This document shows positions 1 through 10,722 of a stretch of DNA of 64,000 nucleotides, piece after piece. This stretch comes from Thinopyrum elongatum. Taxonomy: Eukaryota; Streptophyta; Magnoliopsida; Poales; Poaceae. The stretch covers positions 200,428,086 through 200,492,085 of the forward strand of contig CM022302.1 in the NCBI GenBank assembly GCA_011799875.1, read 5' to 3'. The position numbers were made by a program, and so were the translations under genes. The notes beneath the pieces were generated by a model that saw only the letters and a program-made list of their open reading frames with translations, was not told where the DNA came from and did no database searches. Every line of letters starts with the position of its first letter. The first letter of the stretch is position 1.

Positions 1-40
1 ACAAAAGGGTGGCTGCCGGGCAGGGCCCGACAGCCGCGCC

Positions 41-1336
41 TTATGGGTAGAACTTGCGGAGATGCTCAATATTCCATGAGTTTTGCAACTAAATGCCATC
101 TCCGGTCTCCAGACGGACTGCGCCAGGTCTGGTGACTCGTACTACCCGGTAAGGGCCTTCCCACTTCGGTGACAACTTGTTTGTACCCTTGGCGGACTGA
201 ACGCGCCTAAGGACAAGGTCACCTTCCTCAAAACACCGGGCGTGAACCCTGCGGCTATGATAGCGACGCAGGGCTTGCTGATAGCGTGCAGCACACGTAG
301 TAGCCCGGAGACGGTTCTCCTCGAGTAGCACAGCGTCGTCACACCGGTAATGATCTTACGCTACTTCATCATAGGCAAGCACTCGAGGCGACCCGTAAAT
401 GAGTTCCGTGGGGATAACTGCTTCTGCCCCGTAGACCAGGGAGAAGGGAGTCTACCTGGTAGCTCGGTTTGGTGTCGTTCTGAGGGACCAGAGAACTACC
501 GGTAGCTCCTCGATCCACCGCCTGCCATGCTTCTGTAGCGTATCAAAGGTTCTCGTCTTGAGTCCATGCAGCACTTCAGCATTCGCCCTCTCAGTTTGCC
601 CATTGCTCCGGGGGTGTGCCACAGAGGCAAATGAGATTTTGCATCCGAGGGCATGAACATATTGCATGAAGGCGCACCTCGTGAACTGGGTGCCGTTGTC
701 GGTAATGATCCTTGCCGGAACTCCAAAATGACACACCAATTCTTTCAAGAACTTGATAGCTGACTGAGCAGTCACCTTTCTCACGGCAGTCACTTCCGAC
801 CACTTTGTAAACTTGTCGATAGCAACGAACAAGAATTCAAAGCCCCCGATTGCTCGGGGGAAGGGGCTGAGGATATCGAGCCCCCAGACCAAAAATGGCC
901 ATGATAGAGGGATTGTTTGAAGAGCTTGGGCAGGCAGGTGGGTTTTCTTGGAATGGAACTGGCAGGCTTCACATTTGGTGATTAGCTCGACCGCATCTTG
1001 GAGGGTTGTGGGCCAATAGAATCCTTGCCGGAATGCTTTCCCAACTAGTGCCCTTGATCCAATGTGGGAGCCGCACATGCCTTTGTGTATCTCAGCCAGT
1101 AGTTCCTTTCCTTCTTCCCGACAGACACACTTTAATTTCACACCGTTGGGTCTCCTTCTGTACAGAGTGTCATCGACAAACTGATACATACTGGCCCTCC
1201 GGGCTACTTTTTCAGCTTCGTCTTGGTTGCCGGGAAGCTCTCCGGTTTGGAGGAAGTGGGCAATGTGCCTTGCCCAAGTTGGAGCCTGGGCTCGGCAACG
1301 AGGACTAGCGGCACCTCCTCTGCTGCGGGAGCACAT
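41..1336 (-). pseudogene. Integrase of the minus-strand Tat-like element (C-terminal pol), broken
   Basis: Integrase joins retrotransposon cDNA into the host genome. The zinc-binding part shows HKGMCGSHIG and CEACQFH (HHCC pattern). The catalytic core shows WGLDILSPFP (first Asp), IITDNGTQFT (second Asp) and SNGQTERANAE (Glu), so the D-D-E triad is present. A GPY-type module, KWEGPYRVVRV, lies near 140-190, and the frame ends FYP-stop at 41-43. The stretch at 89-331 is in a different frame from the core at 452-1336, so there is at least one frameshift near 340-450. No internal start is meaningful, because this is the C-terminal part of a polyprotein. The homologous plus-strand copy is at 19356-20801. 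Confidence 0.88.
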
Positions 1337-2130
1337 GCCTCGTTCACGGGGTCCATGGGCCCGGCTGGAGGGTGTGGTCCGGCAGACTGTGAGGAGTTGT
1401 TTCCGGCAGGGTCTCTGCCAGGAGCGGACGGCTCTACCGGGAGAGGCTTACCGGAGTCCAACTTTCTCCTTTTTCGGGCCATTGTTGCTGGGAATACGGA
1501 GGGCTGAGTGAGATGGAGAACAAAAGTCCCTGGTTCCACAGGGAGCTTCTGCGCAACACACTTTGACAGATGATTAACTATGCTGTTTTCCGCACGGGGT
1601 ACATGCTCTGTTTGCAATCCGTCAAAGTGCTCCTCCAATCTCCTCACTTCCTTGACGTATGCCTCCATCAATGGACTTTGGTAATCCTTGTTAACTTGTC
1701 TCACCACAAGCTGTGAATCTCCTCGAATGATCAGCTTCTTAATTCCCAATTCAGCTGCAATCATGAGCCCGGCAAGGAGCCCTTCTTATTCTGCTGTATT
1801 GTTGGTTGCTTCTTCCTGGGCAAAATGCATTTGGACGACGTACCTCAAGTGCTCCCCAGAGGGGGCAACAAGAAGCACGCTAGCTCCTGCACCTTGTAGG
1901 GAAAAAGCACCATCAAAATACATAATCCATTCTTGGGGCGATTCCTTGCCGTGGATAGCTGTCTTCGTCACTTCCTCATCAGGGGTTGGCATACATTCTG
2001 CAATAAACTCTGCCAATGCCCTACTCTGAATAGTTGACGTGCTTTCAAACTTCAAACCAAAACTGGATAACTCCAAAGCCCACTCCACTACTCTGCCGGT
2101 AGCCTTAGGGTTTCGGAGTATCCGTTGCAA
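1204..2130 (-). pseudogene. Second (archaeal-type) RNase H and linker of the minus-strand Tat-like pol
   Basis: This segment encodes an RNase H fold separate from the one attached to RT. Visible acidic motifs are MYFDGAFS, NNTAE (then a stop), EGLLAG and RGDSQLVVRQVN, ending at ENSIVNHLSK. The last catalytic Asp expected in the final motif is Asn here, while the plus-strand copy keeps ENKIADHLSK. An in-frame stop lies between 1764 and 1786 (after AE, before EGLLAG). The following linker (MARKRRKLDSGKPLP, then Pro- and Ala-rich) shifts frame before the integrase near 1204-1336. This dual RNase H arrangement is the main reason for the Tat assignment. Likely inactive. Confidence 0.82.
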
Positions 2131-2210
2131 CGGGAAACGAGTGACAACCGTGATCTAATGGGCTTGGAAGTAGTGGCACAGTTTCCTTGAGGCCATGATG
2201 AGACCAAAAA

Positions 2211-3463
2211 TCAACTTTTGCACGCCAGAGTACCTCGATCTAGCCCCCTGTAATAAGGGGCTGACAAAGTACACTGGGCGATGCACCACTTTCTTCCTTG
2301 CCGCGTCCTTGGGGTTGCTCTCGTTGCTGTGCTCATTGCTGTCCTGATCCTTCTCTGACTCTGCGGTCTCTGCTCACTCTCTGCCTCATCCACTTCTCGC
2401 TGTGCTACCAAAGCTGCACTGACTACTTGGTTGGTTGCCGCTAAGTACAGCAGCAACAGCTCCTGGGGTTTGGGAGCGACCAAGGTAGGCATGGAGGACA
2501 AGTAGGCCTTCAACTCTTGCAAAGCTGCATCTGCTTCCGGGTCCACTTCATGGGTCCTGCCTTCTTCAAAATTTTGAAGAACGACAGGGCGCGCTCGGCA
2601 GATTTGGAGATGAATCTGCTTAGCGCGGCAACGCATCCTGTCAGAGGCCTCACATCCTTAACTGTCCTTGGTGCTTGGATCTGCTCGATATCCTTGATCT
2701 TGTCGGGATTGGCTTTGATCCCGCGATGGGATACAAAGAACCCAAGCAACTTGCCAGAGGGAACACCAAATACACACATCTCGGGGTTGAGCTTCAAATT
2801 GATTTTGCGCAGATTAGCAAACGTCTCCTCCAAATCTTGAATAAGGGTGGCCCTATCCTTGGTCTTGACCACAATATCATCCATATAGGCTTCTATGTTA
2901 ATGTGCAACTGTGGCTCAAAACCAATCTGGACTGCCCTTGCAAAAGTGGACCCGACACTCTTTAATCCGAATGGCATGCGGACAAAATAGTACGTACCAC
3001 ATGGAGTGATGAACGACATCTTCTCTTCATCTTCCTTGGACATGAAGATCTAGTGACACTCAGAATACGCATCTAGAAAGGAGAGCAAATCACAACCTGA
3101 AGTGGAATCCACAATCTGATCGATACGCGGCAAGGGAAACGGGTCTTTCGGGCAAGCCTTGTTGAGATCTGTGAAATCTATGCAAAGCCTCCACTTCCCG
3201 TTAGCCTTTCGAACTACCACTGGGTTTGCCAACCACGTGGGATGCAGTACTCCTCTGACCAATCCAGCTGCCTCTAGTCTCTTGATCTCTTCTGCAATGA
3301 ACTGCTGCCTCTCCAAGGCCTGCTTTCGGACTTTCTGCTTGACAGGTCGGGCATGTGGGCAGACAGCAAGGTGGTGCTTGATTACCTCCCTGGGAACACC
3401 GGGGATATCAGATGGTTGCCAGGCAAACACATCGATATTCGCTCGCAGGAAGACAACAAGCAC
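2211..3463 (-). pseudogene. Reverse transcriptase and RNase H of the minus-strand Tat-like element
   Basis: The reverse transcriptase copies element RNA to cDNA. Motifs in order are KWRLCIDFTDLNKACPKDPF, FLDAYSECH (a stop follows at about 3050 where a Tat RT normally reads HQI), FVRMPFGLKS, AYMDDIVVKTK (YxDD catalytic box near 2870-2890) and LGFFVSHRGI. RNase H starts around LLLYLAATNQVVSAALVAQ and becomes frame-shifted in an acidic linker near 2300-2450. The break at 3050 splits the RT fingers from the palm. Upstream it is continuous in frame with sequence from 3463, which contains the PSDIPGVPREVIKHHL linker from the protease. Broken by a stop and frameshifts. Confidence 0.88.
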
Positions 3464-3540
3464 GCTTTCCTATTTGTCATCGAGGGTGGCGCTGATAGTG
3501 AAAGTACCATCAATGCCAGCCAGCCCTGCCAGGACCTTCT

Positions 3541-6392
3541 TCACTTGGGGTGCAGCGACCTTGGATCTCTTGCCATTGGAACACCCCGGCACGTCGTCAA
3601 CGGGTGCCGTGCACTCGGTAGGGGCACACTTCCCGGACTCTTTGCCGAAGTCCCTGCAATCCCTCTTCTTTCCTTGGTGGGAGCCGCCGCTGCCGCTGCC
3701 TCTACTGCGACCGCATCCCGGTACATCTTATCCACACAAATGATTGCATCCTTCTCATCTGATGGGATGGTGATGACTCCCAGTGGCCCAGGCATCTTCA
3801 AGGTGTTGTAGGCATAGTGAGATGCTGCCATGAACTTAGCCAGGGCCGGGCGTCCACGAATCCCATTGTATGGCAGGGGGAGATCAACCACGTCAAACAC
3901 AATCCTCTCAGTCCGGTAGTTCAGTTCTCCCCCAAAACGTTACCGGCAACGTGATCTTTCCCTTAGGACAGCTCCTGCCGGGATTAACTCCTTGAAACGT
4001 GCCGGTAACCTCCAGCTCTTCCTCTGCTATCTGAAGCTTGCTGATAACTACTGGGGAAATCAGATTCAACCCAGCCCCGCCATCCACCAACATCTTCGTG
4101 ACCTTGAGGTTGCGGATTGTTGGGGAGAGCAACAATGGCAAACACCCTACCGCAGTGGTACGGCTAGGATGATCCTCCTCGTCAAAGATGATGGGCGTAC
4201 GGGACCACTTGAGCGGCTTCCGGGCCTCGGGCGCAGGCTCCACGGCATTGACTTCTCGCGCCCACCGCTTGAGTTGGTGGTGAGAGGTGTGTAGAGATGC
4301 ACCCCCGTCAATGCATAGGGCGTCGGTGGCCTTCTGAAACTCTTGCTCACTGGTTTCCTCTTCATCCCCTCCATCACTCTCATCACCACAGGCTTCCTTC
4401 TCTCGACCTCTGGTGGGTTTTCCTTGGTTCTGAAAGGGTTTGCCGGGGTGATTTACTTCACCACCTTGGCCCTTGCCGCCAGCAACATTCCGACCCTTTT
4501 CCTTGTCACGCTTCTCATACTCTGCTTTCTGTCTTTTGGCAAGCTGCTCAACCTGATAACACTCTTGAAGGTCGTGGCCCTTGGTCCGATGAATCAATAC
4601 GGCCCATCACCTTTCCTGGCTTTCTCGGCAGCAGCGGCTTCCCGGCATTCAGCGCACATAGTAGCTTCCTTGCCGGGGGCCTCAGCTTTGGCCTTCTTGC
4701 CGGTACTAGGCGTACCCGATCCTTCAACAGTCATTACTGCCTTATCCCTTTGCTTCTTACTGCGCTTCTTGCTCTTCTTCTGACTGGTTGATTCATCCTC
4801 ATCCTCTGAATCATTATTGGTGCAATCTTCCTCTCCGGGAAACTTTCTTCCCTCCTCCATCTGAGCACACTTATCCACCAACATGTTGAGCTCCTTCATA
4901 GTCTTGGGCAACCATACGTTCATCTTGGAACGAATCCGACAGTTGCGCACATTGGACTGGAAGGCGACTATCACGGCTGCCGGATGGATATTTGGGATAT
5001 TTCTATGAACTTTGCTGAATCTCTGTAAATACTTACGGAGGGTCTCTCCTTCCTTCTATTGGAGAAGCTGCAAGTCGCTGGGTCGGCCCGGCTCTTGGTG
5101 GCCACCGGTGAAGGCACCGATGAACTCATGGCACAGGTCTGCCCATGACGAAATGGAGTTCTCCGGTAGGTGCATCAGCCAAGACCTCACATTGGACTTG
5201 AGGGCCAAAGGAAAGTAGTTGGCGAACACCTGCTCATCTCTTCCCCGGCAGCCTGAATAGCGATGGTGTAGATGCTCAGGAACTCTGCCGGGTTCAGCCT
5301 CCCATCATACTTCTCAGGTATCTCTGGCTTGAACGTGCGAACGGACGGCCAGCGGACTTGCCGCAGCTCACGGGTAAAGGCAGGGCAGCCAACCTCAAAA
5401 TGTAGGCACCCGCCAATACCGAGTGCGGGCTCGTCGACGCCGGGGCCGTCGCACCCACCGGTCCGACAGAGGTCGTCGCGGTGTTGCTCGACAACGGTGC
5501 ACGTGTGTCCTCTCCGCCTATCCTCCGGGGCTCGTCATTGGCCTAGACGCGCTCGAGGGTCAGAAGAGGCCATCGAGACGTCATCGGGGTCTTGATTCTG
5601 TTGCGCTCGTGCTGGCTGCCGTGGCGGGGACTGCACCGTGGGGACGGCCCCTTCTGTATGGTCAGCAGCATGAGCCGTTGTTGTCACTTGGGGCGGCCGT
5701 GGCGGGCCAGCTCGCCGTGAGCCCCGAGCTTTGGCGAAACCGAGCAGACTTTGGATGGTGGCACGCCATTCATCCATTTGCTCGGCCGCTGGTGGAAACC
5801 TCAGCAGCAGCTGAGCCTGCGCCATGGCCTTCGAGGCCGTACTTGGCATGGGTGATGATGAAGTCGATCGCACCGTCACTCAGCTCCTGACGGCGCCAGG
5901 GGCGGCAGCATTGCGCCCCCGCTGCTGTGGGGCGGCCACCTGGACGGCAGGGTGGTGTGGTGAAGGCGGTCGAGGGCCAGTGGCTCCGTCGGGCGCAGCG
6001 GCTTGGTCGACCAGTCCCGGGGGAGGTGCACGCGCTGCGACCGCACCCGTGGTGGGAGCGGTCGGAGGGCGGCGATTCGCCCCGGCCCGAGCGCTGTTGC
6101 TGCGGCTGTGCCCGTCGGCGGGCAGAAGGGGCGCAGATGGAGTAACCCCTTCACTCGGACCTTGTGGAGCATGGCCGTCGGGATGTTCCTGATGCTGCTC
6201 TCCTCCGATGTCTCCTGCTCCTGCGACGGCTGCGGGGGAAGTGATGACGGCGCCGCCTGCTCCGACCACACCCCCAGAAGCATCCGCGTCCTTGCGTGTC
6301 ACCACACCCCCCGTAGTGTTAGAGGCCGTGGGCGGCAGAGCCTTCGAGGTGGAAGGATGAGCCGAAGAACCGGGTTTCGTCTTGGGCGCCAT
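3541..6392 (-). pseudogene. gag and aspartic protease of the minus-strand Tat-like element
   Basis: The gag frame can start at the ATG at 6392 (MAPKTKPGSS), about 85 bases inside the PBS candidate. It runs through a low-complexity Ala/Pro/Gly-rich N-terminus with an in-frame stop near 5880, then a gag capsid-like region around 5330-4990 (EIPEKYDGRLNPAEFLSIY and a WADLCHEFIGAF segment) in shifted frames. A basic Lys-rich part follows, with Cys and His residues (MCAECRE, then IHRTKGHDLQEC) that resemble a degenerate zinc knuckle. The protease has the active-site motif MLVDGGAGLNLIS near 4060-4100, where DGG replaces the usual DSG or DTG; this is common in this lineage. At least four frame changes make it nonfunctional. 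Gag packages the RNA and protease cuts the polyprotein. Confidence 0.8.
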
Positions 6393-6476
6393 GGTCGATG
6401 GCGTCGTCGATGATGCTGATGGTGATGAAGGTGACGCGCTACACACGCCTTCAGGTTCGCGCAAGCGGTCCCGCTA

Positions 6477-6488
6477 CCTGGTGCGCCA
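6477..6488 (-). other. Candidate primer binding site of the minus-strand Tat-like element
   Basis: On the minus strand, four bases after the LTR end (…GCAACA), the sequence TGGCGCACCAGG begins. A tract starting TGG just inside the 5' LTR is where a tRNA 3' CCA end pairs. The tRNA is not assigned; matching to grass tRNA 3' ends would settle it. Confidence 0.6.
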
Positions 6489-6806
6489 AAGATGTTGCGG
6501 GAAACCGTGGCCACCTATGGGACCAGGAGGCCCCTTTGCTGGTTCGGCAGGGGGCGTCGCGTTGCACAAAGAGCAGACGAGCGTGTGGCAGCACGACAGA
6601 GATCACACATGCATTTTTACCCACGTTCGGGCTGCCGTGAGGCGTAAAACCCTACTCCTGCTTTGGTGGATTCATGGTGGAAAGGTGGTGGTGGAGCGTA
6701 GTACACTTGCCCGGCAAGGGTTGCCTCAGGGCGGCAGTGGCTACGCGCATATGGGGGTCTGAGTTATCCAACCTTCTAACCCTCTCTATGGTCGCCATGG
6801 GCCTCC

Positions 6807-6813
6807 TTTTATA
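6807..6813 (-). promoter_or_regulatory. TATA box in the LTR of the minus-strand element
   Basis: On the minus strand the sequence reads TATAAAAGGAGG, and the same core occurs in the 3' LTR at 23759. It would direct transcription towards gag. Confidence 0.7.
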
Positions 6814-6942
6814 GATTAAGGGGTCACCACAATGGCAAAACAGTCATTATGCACTGATAAGATAGCAAACAACACTATCATACCTAACTCTGCGGGCTGA
6901 TAGGGCGCATTAAATGCACCGCTCAACATCACATCGTTGGTT

Positions 6943-6963
6943 GCCCGGCAAGGCTTGCCGGGC
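6943..6963. repeat. Perfect inverted repeat, 10-bp arms with one central base
   Basis: The arms GCCCGGCAAG and CTTGCCGGGC flank a single G. A second example of the same type lies at 7154-7172. A decayed version (gcacggcaaggcttgccagg) is in the homologous LTR near 23609. Confidence 0.85.
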
Positions 6964-7153
6964 TATCTCGCCAGCTCCACGCCTGCTCGCTTGACACGTT
7001 GCAGGACGGGTGTCATCTGCAGGTGTTTCCTGTAGGGAGAGGCCGCCATGTGGTGAATGGCTGCCACTTAGTCACTCCGCGGTTCGACACCACACTGATT
7101 AATGATGTGGGTCATGGTGGAGTAGTTGGTGTGGTGGCTTTGCCTCCGTGTGC

Positions 7154-7172
7154 CCCGGCAGGCCCTGCCGGG
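7154..7172. repeat. Perfect inverted repeat, 9-bp arms with one central base
   Basis: CCCGGCAGG and CCTGCCGGG surround a single C. It is in the same LTR as the palindrome at 6943 and shares its CCGGCA core. Confidence 0.85.
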
Positions 7173-7412
7173 ACGTCTTGGACGTCGTCTTCCGGGGGTG
7201 GTCTCGCCCCTTGCAGAGCTTGCCTGCCCGGCAAAGGAGGCCCTTCTCCTGATGGTGCCTTGCTTCTTTGGCTTGATCTTGGTCCCTCTGATCTGCATGT
7301 TAGTCCTTTGAAACTCTTAGTCCCCTGTATTCTGACTTGGGTTGGTGATTCAATCTCATCCCCGTGCCTGTGCACAGTCTGGCCAATAGACCCAGGGTTT
7401 GTTGCACCAACA

Positions 7413-8498
7413 TATCTGAATAAAGCATGCCCGAAGGACCCATTCCCCTTGCTGCGCATCGATCAGATTGTGGATTCCTCCTCCGGATGTGACCTGCTTT
7501 CCTTCTTGGATGCCTACTCCGGGTACCACCAGATTTTCATGTCCAAGGAAGACGAAGAGAAGACCGCATTCATAACCCCATGCGACACGTACTATTTTGT
7601 ACGGATGCCCGTTGGGTTAAAGAGCGCTGGATCCACTTTTGCAAGAGCAGTGCAAATTGGTTTTGAGCCCCAGCTGCATAGGAATATTGAAGCTTACATG
7701 GATGATATAGTGGTCAAAACCAAGCACAAATCAACTCTCATTCAGGACTTGGAAGAGACCTTTGCAAATTTGTGCAAGATCAACTTGAAGCTGAACCCAG
7801 AAAAGTGTGTGTTTGGCGTTCCTTCCGGCAAGCTACTTGGCTTCTTCGTATCCCACCGGGGAATAGAGGCCAATCCCGACAAGATCAAGGCGATCGAGCA
7901 GATTCAAGCACCCAAGACAGTTAAAGATGTGAGGCATTTGACTGGATGTGTTGCTGTGCTGAGCAGGTTCATTTCCAAGTCTGCCGAGCGCGCCTTGCCA
8001 TTCTTCAAAATCTTGAAGAAGGCAGGGCCCATGGAGTGGACCCCGGAGGCGGACGCTGCGCTGCAAGATTTGAAGACCTACTTATCCTCTGTTCCCACCC
8101 TAGTCGCTCCTAAACCACGAGAGCCATTGATGCTGTACCTAGCAACAACCAATCAAGTGGTTAGTGCAGCGCTGGTGGCCCAGCGGGAAGTAGGCGAAGG
8201 AGCAGCCGCGACTACCGTCCCCTCCGGAGAGGAAAGTGAACTCATCCCGGCAAGATCAGGTGTAGGTCAGAACGAAGAGGAGCGGGGCAACGGAGACAAT
8301 TCCAGGATCATGGCAAGGAAGAAGGTGGAGCAGCGGCCAGTGTACTTTGTCAGCTCCCTAATGCAAGAGGCTAGATCAAGGTATTCTTGCGTGCAAAAGT
8401 TGATCTTTGGCCTCAAGGAAACTGCGCGACTACTTCCAAGCCCACGAGATCACGGTTGTCACCCGTTTCCCTTTGCAACGCATACTAAGGAACCCTGA
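7413..8498 (+). pseudogene. Reverse transcriptase and RNase H, plus-strand Tat-like element, missing its start
   Basis: The frame opens at NKACPKDPFPLLRIDQIV, the RT fingers, directly after the neighbouring LTR. FLDAYSGYHQIFMSKEDEEK, FVRMPVGLKSAGSTF, AYMDDIVVKTK (YMDD at about 7694-7705) and LGFFVSHRGIEANP follow in order, then the RNase H start (LMLYLATTNQVVSAALVAQ) and VYFVSSLMQEARSRYSCVQKL. Around 8400-8420 the frame shifts: the expected continuation (MASRKLRDYFQAHEITVVT) is read from 8407 in another frame. Unlike the minus-strand copy, the GYHQI motif is intact. The open frame extending left into 6999-7412 is LTR read-through, not gene. Confidence 0.88.
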
Positions 8499-9122
8499 GG
8501 CCACTGGTAGAATAGTGGAATGGGCTTTGGAGTTATCAATCTTTGGTTTGAAGTTTGAGAGCACATCAACTATTCAGAGCAGGTCATTGGCGGAGTTTGT
8601 TGCAGAATGGACACCAACTCCAGGTGAAGAAACGCCGGAGACAGTTATCCCCAGCAAGGAAGCGCCCTAGGAATGGATCATGTACTTTGATGGTGCCTTC
8701 TCCCTACAAGGTGCAGGAGCTGGCGTGCTTCTCGCGGAACTCACTGGGGAGCACCTCAAGTACGTGGTTCAGATGCATTTCCCTCGGGAAGTGGCAACCA
8801 ACAACACTGCAGAATATGAAGGACTCCTTGCCGGGCTCAGAATTGCGACGGAGTTGGGGATTAAGAAGATGATCATATGAGGAGACTCACAGCTTGTGGT
8901 GAGGCAAGTGAACAAGGATTATTAGAGTCCATTGATGGAGGCATATGTGGAGGAAGTGAGAAAGCTGGAGGAGCGCTTTGACGGATTGCAAACAGAGCAC
9001 GTACCCCGTGCAGAAAACAAAATTGCTGATCATCTGTCAAAGTGCGCTGCGCAAAAGCTTCCTGTGGAACCAGGGACTTTTGTTCTCCACCTGACTCAGC
9101 CCTCCGTATCGCCGATAACAAT
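8407..9122 (+). pseudogene. Second RNase H, plus-strand Tat-like element, interrupted by CACTA
   Basis: The segment reads MASRKLRDYFQAHEITVVTR, then AEFVAEWTPTPGEE, a stop at 8668-8670, and MYFDGAFSLQGAGAGVLL, NNTAEYEGLLAG, a stop in place of the Arg before GDSQLVVRQVN (8878-8880), a stop after NKDY near 8923, and RAENKIADHLSK. All four acidic catalytic positions are still spelled out despite the stops. The reading frame then reaches LTQPSVSPIT and is cut at 9122 by the CACTA. After the 3-bp duplication it resumes as MARKRRKLDSGKPLP at 19358, exactly as in the uninterrupted minus-strand copy. Confidence 0.85.
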
Positions 9123-9480
9123 CACTACTGGAATCTACAAATTTGCCATCTGTCCACTCTTTGCCATCTGTCAGCGGACGGCAAAGAACCAGCTGATGGC
9201 ACAGAGAGTCTTTGCCGTCAGTTGGTTCTTTGCCGTCTGCCAGCAGACGGCAAAAAGGCCAATGGCAGACGGCAAAGAGCCTTGTGGGCCCACGGGGGCA
9301 CGGCATTGGCTAGGTCACCTCTTTGCTGTCTGCTGCCTCTTTGCCGTCTGCTAGCAGATGGCACAGAATGGCTTGGCAGACGGCAAAGAGGGTAGGGGGC
9401 CCCACCAGGGCACGCCGTTGACTAGCTAACGGGCACACTCTTTGCCGTCTGCCAGCAGACAGCAAAGAGGGTGTTTGCCT
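9123..9480. repeat. Left terminal and subterminal repeats of the CACTA element
   Basis: At least six copies of TTTGCCGTCTGC or its complement GCAGACGGCAAAG occur here, several arranged head to head as near-perfect palindromes (for example around 9225-9255 and 9438-9468). In En/Spm-type elements such subterminal arrays are binding sites for the element's DNA-binding protein. Confidence 0.88.
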
Positions 9481-10000
9481 TAACTGCTACCCCGCGCCCG
9501 AAACCCCCACTCCCCCCGCGCCCCTCTCTCTCTCTCAGCCCGCTGCCGCCGTTGCCACCCCGTCTTTGCCCCCTCCCTGCCACTCCGCCCCGTCGCCTTT
9601 GGAGCTCGCCGCACCCTCCCCGTCCTGTCGCCGCCCCTCACCCTGCCACCCTGCCCCGTCGCCGCCGCACCGCCCCACCTGTCGAGCCTCCTGCCGCCAC
9701 CTCCCCGCCGCAGCCGCTGGTTGGCCGCCCAGCCGACCCCGCGGAGAACCGCCCAGCCGCCCCTGAGGAGCGCCACCCCATCGCCGGAGCAAGGCCCGTG
9801 CGCCGCCCCACCCCGCCGCCGGTGCCACGCCGCCCCGACCCGCCGCTTCCCCGCGGCCATCCTCCATCGGCTGGCCTTCCTCCACCGGCCCCCTCCCCGC
9901 GGCCATCCTCCACCGGCCGACCTCGCCGGAGCCAAAGCAAGGTGAGTTCATTTTTTTTGTTTTTTTCTTCTGTTTTTTCCTGTTTAGGTTTAGTGCTATA
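9481..10000 (+). other. GC-rich leader of the CACTA, no supported gene
   Basis: This stretch is C-rich on the plus strand and gives Pro-rich open frames on both strands, a composition artefact. It may hold the promoter and an untranslated first exon: a GT donor-like AAGGTGAGTTC occurs at about 9939-9949, with T-rich sequence after it. No conserved protein motif is visible. Confidence 0.5.
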
Positions 10001-10053
10001 GGTGTAGGTTAGTAATAGAGTTTAGGTTTAGATTTAGGTTTAGAAGGAAGAAT

Positions 10054-10580
10054 AAGAAGAGGAGAAGAAAAGAAGAAGAAGAAGAAAAGGAAAAGAAAGA
10101 AAGAAAAGAAGAGAAGAAGAAGAAGCAGAAGAAGAAGAAGAAGAAGAAGAAGAAGAAGAAGAAGAAGAGCACAAAGAGAGCAATCGCAGGCAGAGGCTTA
10201 CGGTGAGATAAAAAAGAAGAAGGAGAAGAACGAAAGAAAGAAGAAGAAGTTAGAAGAAGAAGAAAGAAGAAGAAGTAGAAAAAGAGAGAAAGAGAAGAGA
10301 AGAAGCAAGAAGAAGAAGAAGAAGAAGAAGAAGAAGAAGAGAAGAGAAGAAGAAGAAGATAAGAAGCAAGAAGAAGAAGAAGAGAGAAGAAGAAGAAGAA
10401 GAAGAAGAAGAAGAAGAAGAAGAAGAAGACGAGACGAAGAAGAGAGAAGAGAAGAAGAAAAAAGAGGAGAGGAGGAGAAGAAGAAGAGGAAGAAGAAGAA
10501 AAGGCAGAAGGAGAAAAGGAAGAAGAGGAAGAAGAAGAAAAGGAAAAAGAGGGAAAAAAGAAGAAGAGGAAGAAGAAGAA
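10054..10580. repeat. Impure (AAG)n microsatellite tract, about 0.5 kb
   Basis: Long runs of GAA/AAG triplets with interruptions cover this stretch, the purest at about 10129-10168 and 10310-10440. Open frames on the minus strand read only Ser/Phe/Leu and are not genes. A complementary (TTC)n tract lies near the other end of the same CACTA (18389-18447). Confidence 0.93.
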
Positions 10581-10582
10581 AA

Positions 10583-10722
10583 CGACACCCCGACCCCGAC
10601 ACGACACCCCGACACCACGACACCCCGACACCACGACACCCAGACACGACACCCCCGACACCCCAACACCCCGATCCCGACACCACGACACCCAGACACG
10701 ACACTCCCGACCCCCGACACCT
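10583..10722. repeat. Minisatellite of CACGACACCCCGACAC-type units
   Basis: Units of about 13-17 bp built from ACGACACC and CCCGACACC are repeated with small changes directly after the AAG tract. No protein is supported. Confidence 0.9.

Larger units (their letters stand above)
1..7412 (-). mobile_element. Tat-like Ty3/Gypsy LTR retrotransposon, 5' part, truncated by the window start
   Basis: On the minus strand the order is LTR (7412-6493), primer-binding-site candidate, gag, protease, RT, RNase H, a second RNase H, integrase. This is Ty3/Gypsy order. A second, archaeal-type RNase H between the normal RNase H and the integrase is known for the Tat lineage. The 3' LTR lies beyond base 1. The right edge is sharp: the LTR terminus ...CCAACA ends at 7412 and the next base starts RT sequence of a plus-strand relative, so this copy seems nested in that relative. 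The expected 5-bp target duplication would be tatct (7413-7417), with its partner outside the window. All genes carry stops or frameshifts, so it is not autonomous as read. Confidence 0.9.
6493..7412 (-). repeat. LTR (920 bp) of the minus-strand Tat-like element
   Basis: The ends are TGTTG...CAACA, a perfect 5-bp terminal inverted repeat. The same sequence, diverged, forms the 3' LTR of the plus-strand element at 23153-24068: shared blocks include the GTGCAACAAACCCTGG start, the TATAAAAGGAGG core and the GGTGGCC near-terminal block. A TATA box, a poly-pyrimidine rich leader and several odd-centred palindromes lie inside. It is the 5' LTR for the minus-strand gag and pol. Confidence 0.9.

Noticed and set aside
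6999..7412. Open frame continuing from RT leftwards into the LTR, giving a fused 499-codon protein
   Set aside because: The left part is the LTR of the minus-strand element read through by chance; the RT begins at 7413.
9471..10001. Pro-rich plus-strand frame of 176 codons and three Gly/Arg-rich minus frames
   Set aside because: Open only because of C-rich composition; no conserved motif and overlapping frames on both strands.
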